Of a stretch of 6,298 bases of DNA, positions 6,045 to 6,298 are shown piece after piece; within the stretch, counting starts at the first letter, position 1, and the number at the start of each line of letters is the position of its first letter. The stretch comes from Anaerolineales bacterium (GTDB lineage: Bacteria; Chloroflexota; Anaerolineae; Anaerolineales; E44-bin32). The notes beneath the pieces were generated by a model. The model was not told the DNA's origin, did no database searches, and saw nothing but the letters and a program-made list of their open reading frames with translations. The stretch is from NCBI GenBank assembly GCA_011772595.1, contig WVZH01000495.1, positions 1,133-7,430 of the forward strand, in the 5' to 3' direction. The position numbers and the translations under genes are program-made.

Positions 6045-6298
6045 ACTTGAGTTGCTGGCAGCGGGAGAGAATCAGGGAAACGATGTGTCAGGAGTGGATT
6101 GAGCAGGAGTGTGAAGTTTCGCGATCAGTGGGACCAAAGCGTGCTTGAAATCGAGGACAGCGAGAGACCTTCTGGATTCATAACTCTCCCATCTGCCTTT
6201 TCTATCACTACGGAGTTCAAATGGCAACTCCCTTTGCTGCCAAGGGGCATTCTGCCCTACTGTTCCGTCTAATGCGGAGGTTATGATTTCAAGATGAA
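6045..6298. other. Upstream region of the cyclase remnant, nothing recognised
   Basis: About 250 bases at the right end. I found no family-like translation, no convincing promoter pair on the minus strand and no strong hairpin. It presumably held the cyclase promoter. For the ATG at 6032, GGGTGA just upstream is a possible but weak ribosome site. Confidence 0.4.

Noticed and set aside
6045..6298. Possible mobile-element end or small RNA at the right edge
   Set aside because: No terminal inverted repeat, target duplication, strong hairpin or promoter could be seen.

Overview
This looks like a chromosomal window from a Gram-negative bacterium. The complete genes encode proteins with Sec-type signal peptides, and the minus-strand gene belongs to a cyclase/TolB-like family common in Proteobacteria and related phyla. 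GC content counted by hand on sample rows is mid-range: about 50-60% in genes and 35-47% in the long left spacer. The species cannot be named; a deltaproteobacterial-type genome is only a guess.

Layout from left to right. (1) Bases 1-270 hold the end of a gene that starts outside the window and resembles the C-terminal half of a PilZ domain. (2) Bases 271-602 form a spacer with no recognisable gene. (3) From about 600 to 4929 runs a same-strand array of DUF1254/DUF1214 paralogues in different states of preservation: a C-terminal stub (603-914), two complete secreted proteins (974-2623, 549 aa; 2699-4216, 505 aa), a vestige of only the last dozen or so codons of another copy (about 4274-4315), and an N-terminal stub (4393-4929). 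(4) At about 4930 the N-terminal stub runs head-on into the truncated 3' end of a minus-strand class III adenylate/guanylate cyclase gene (4930-6044). That gene also carries two frameshifts. (5) Bases 6045-6298 are the region upstream of the cyclase and hold nothing I can name.

The two complete paralogues probably form one transcription unit: same strand, 75-base gap, and a strong Shine-Dalgarno sequence before each. Both products should be exported to the periplasm or beyond. The biochemical role of DUF1254/DUF1214 proteins is not established, so no pathway is assigned. The cyclase would have been a membrane-anchored cyclic-nucleotide enzyme with a TolB-like sensor region, but as written it cannot be made as one protein.

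The most notable feature is the decay and rearrangement of the array: three broken paralogue pieces around two intact ones, and a head-on fusion that leaves two long chimeric reading frames open on opposite strands. I see no convincing new defence, CRISPR, mobile-element or RNA system. The junction needs read-level confirmation because an assembly chimera would look the same.
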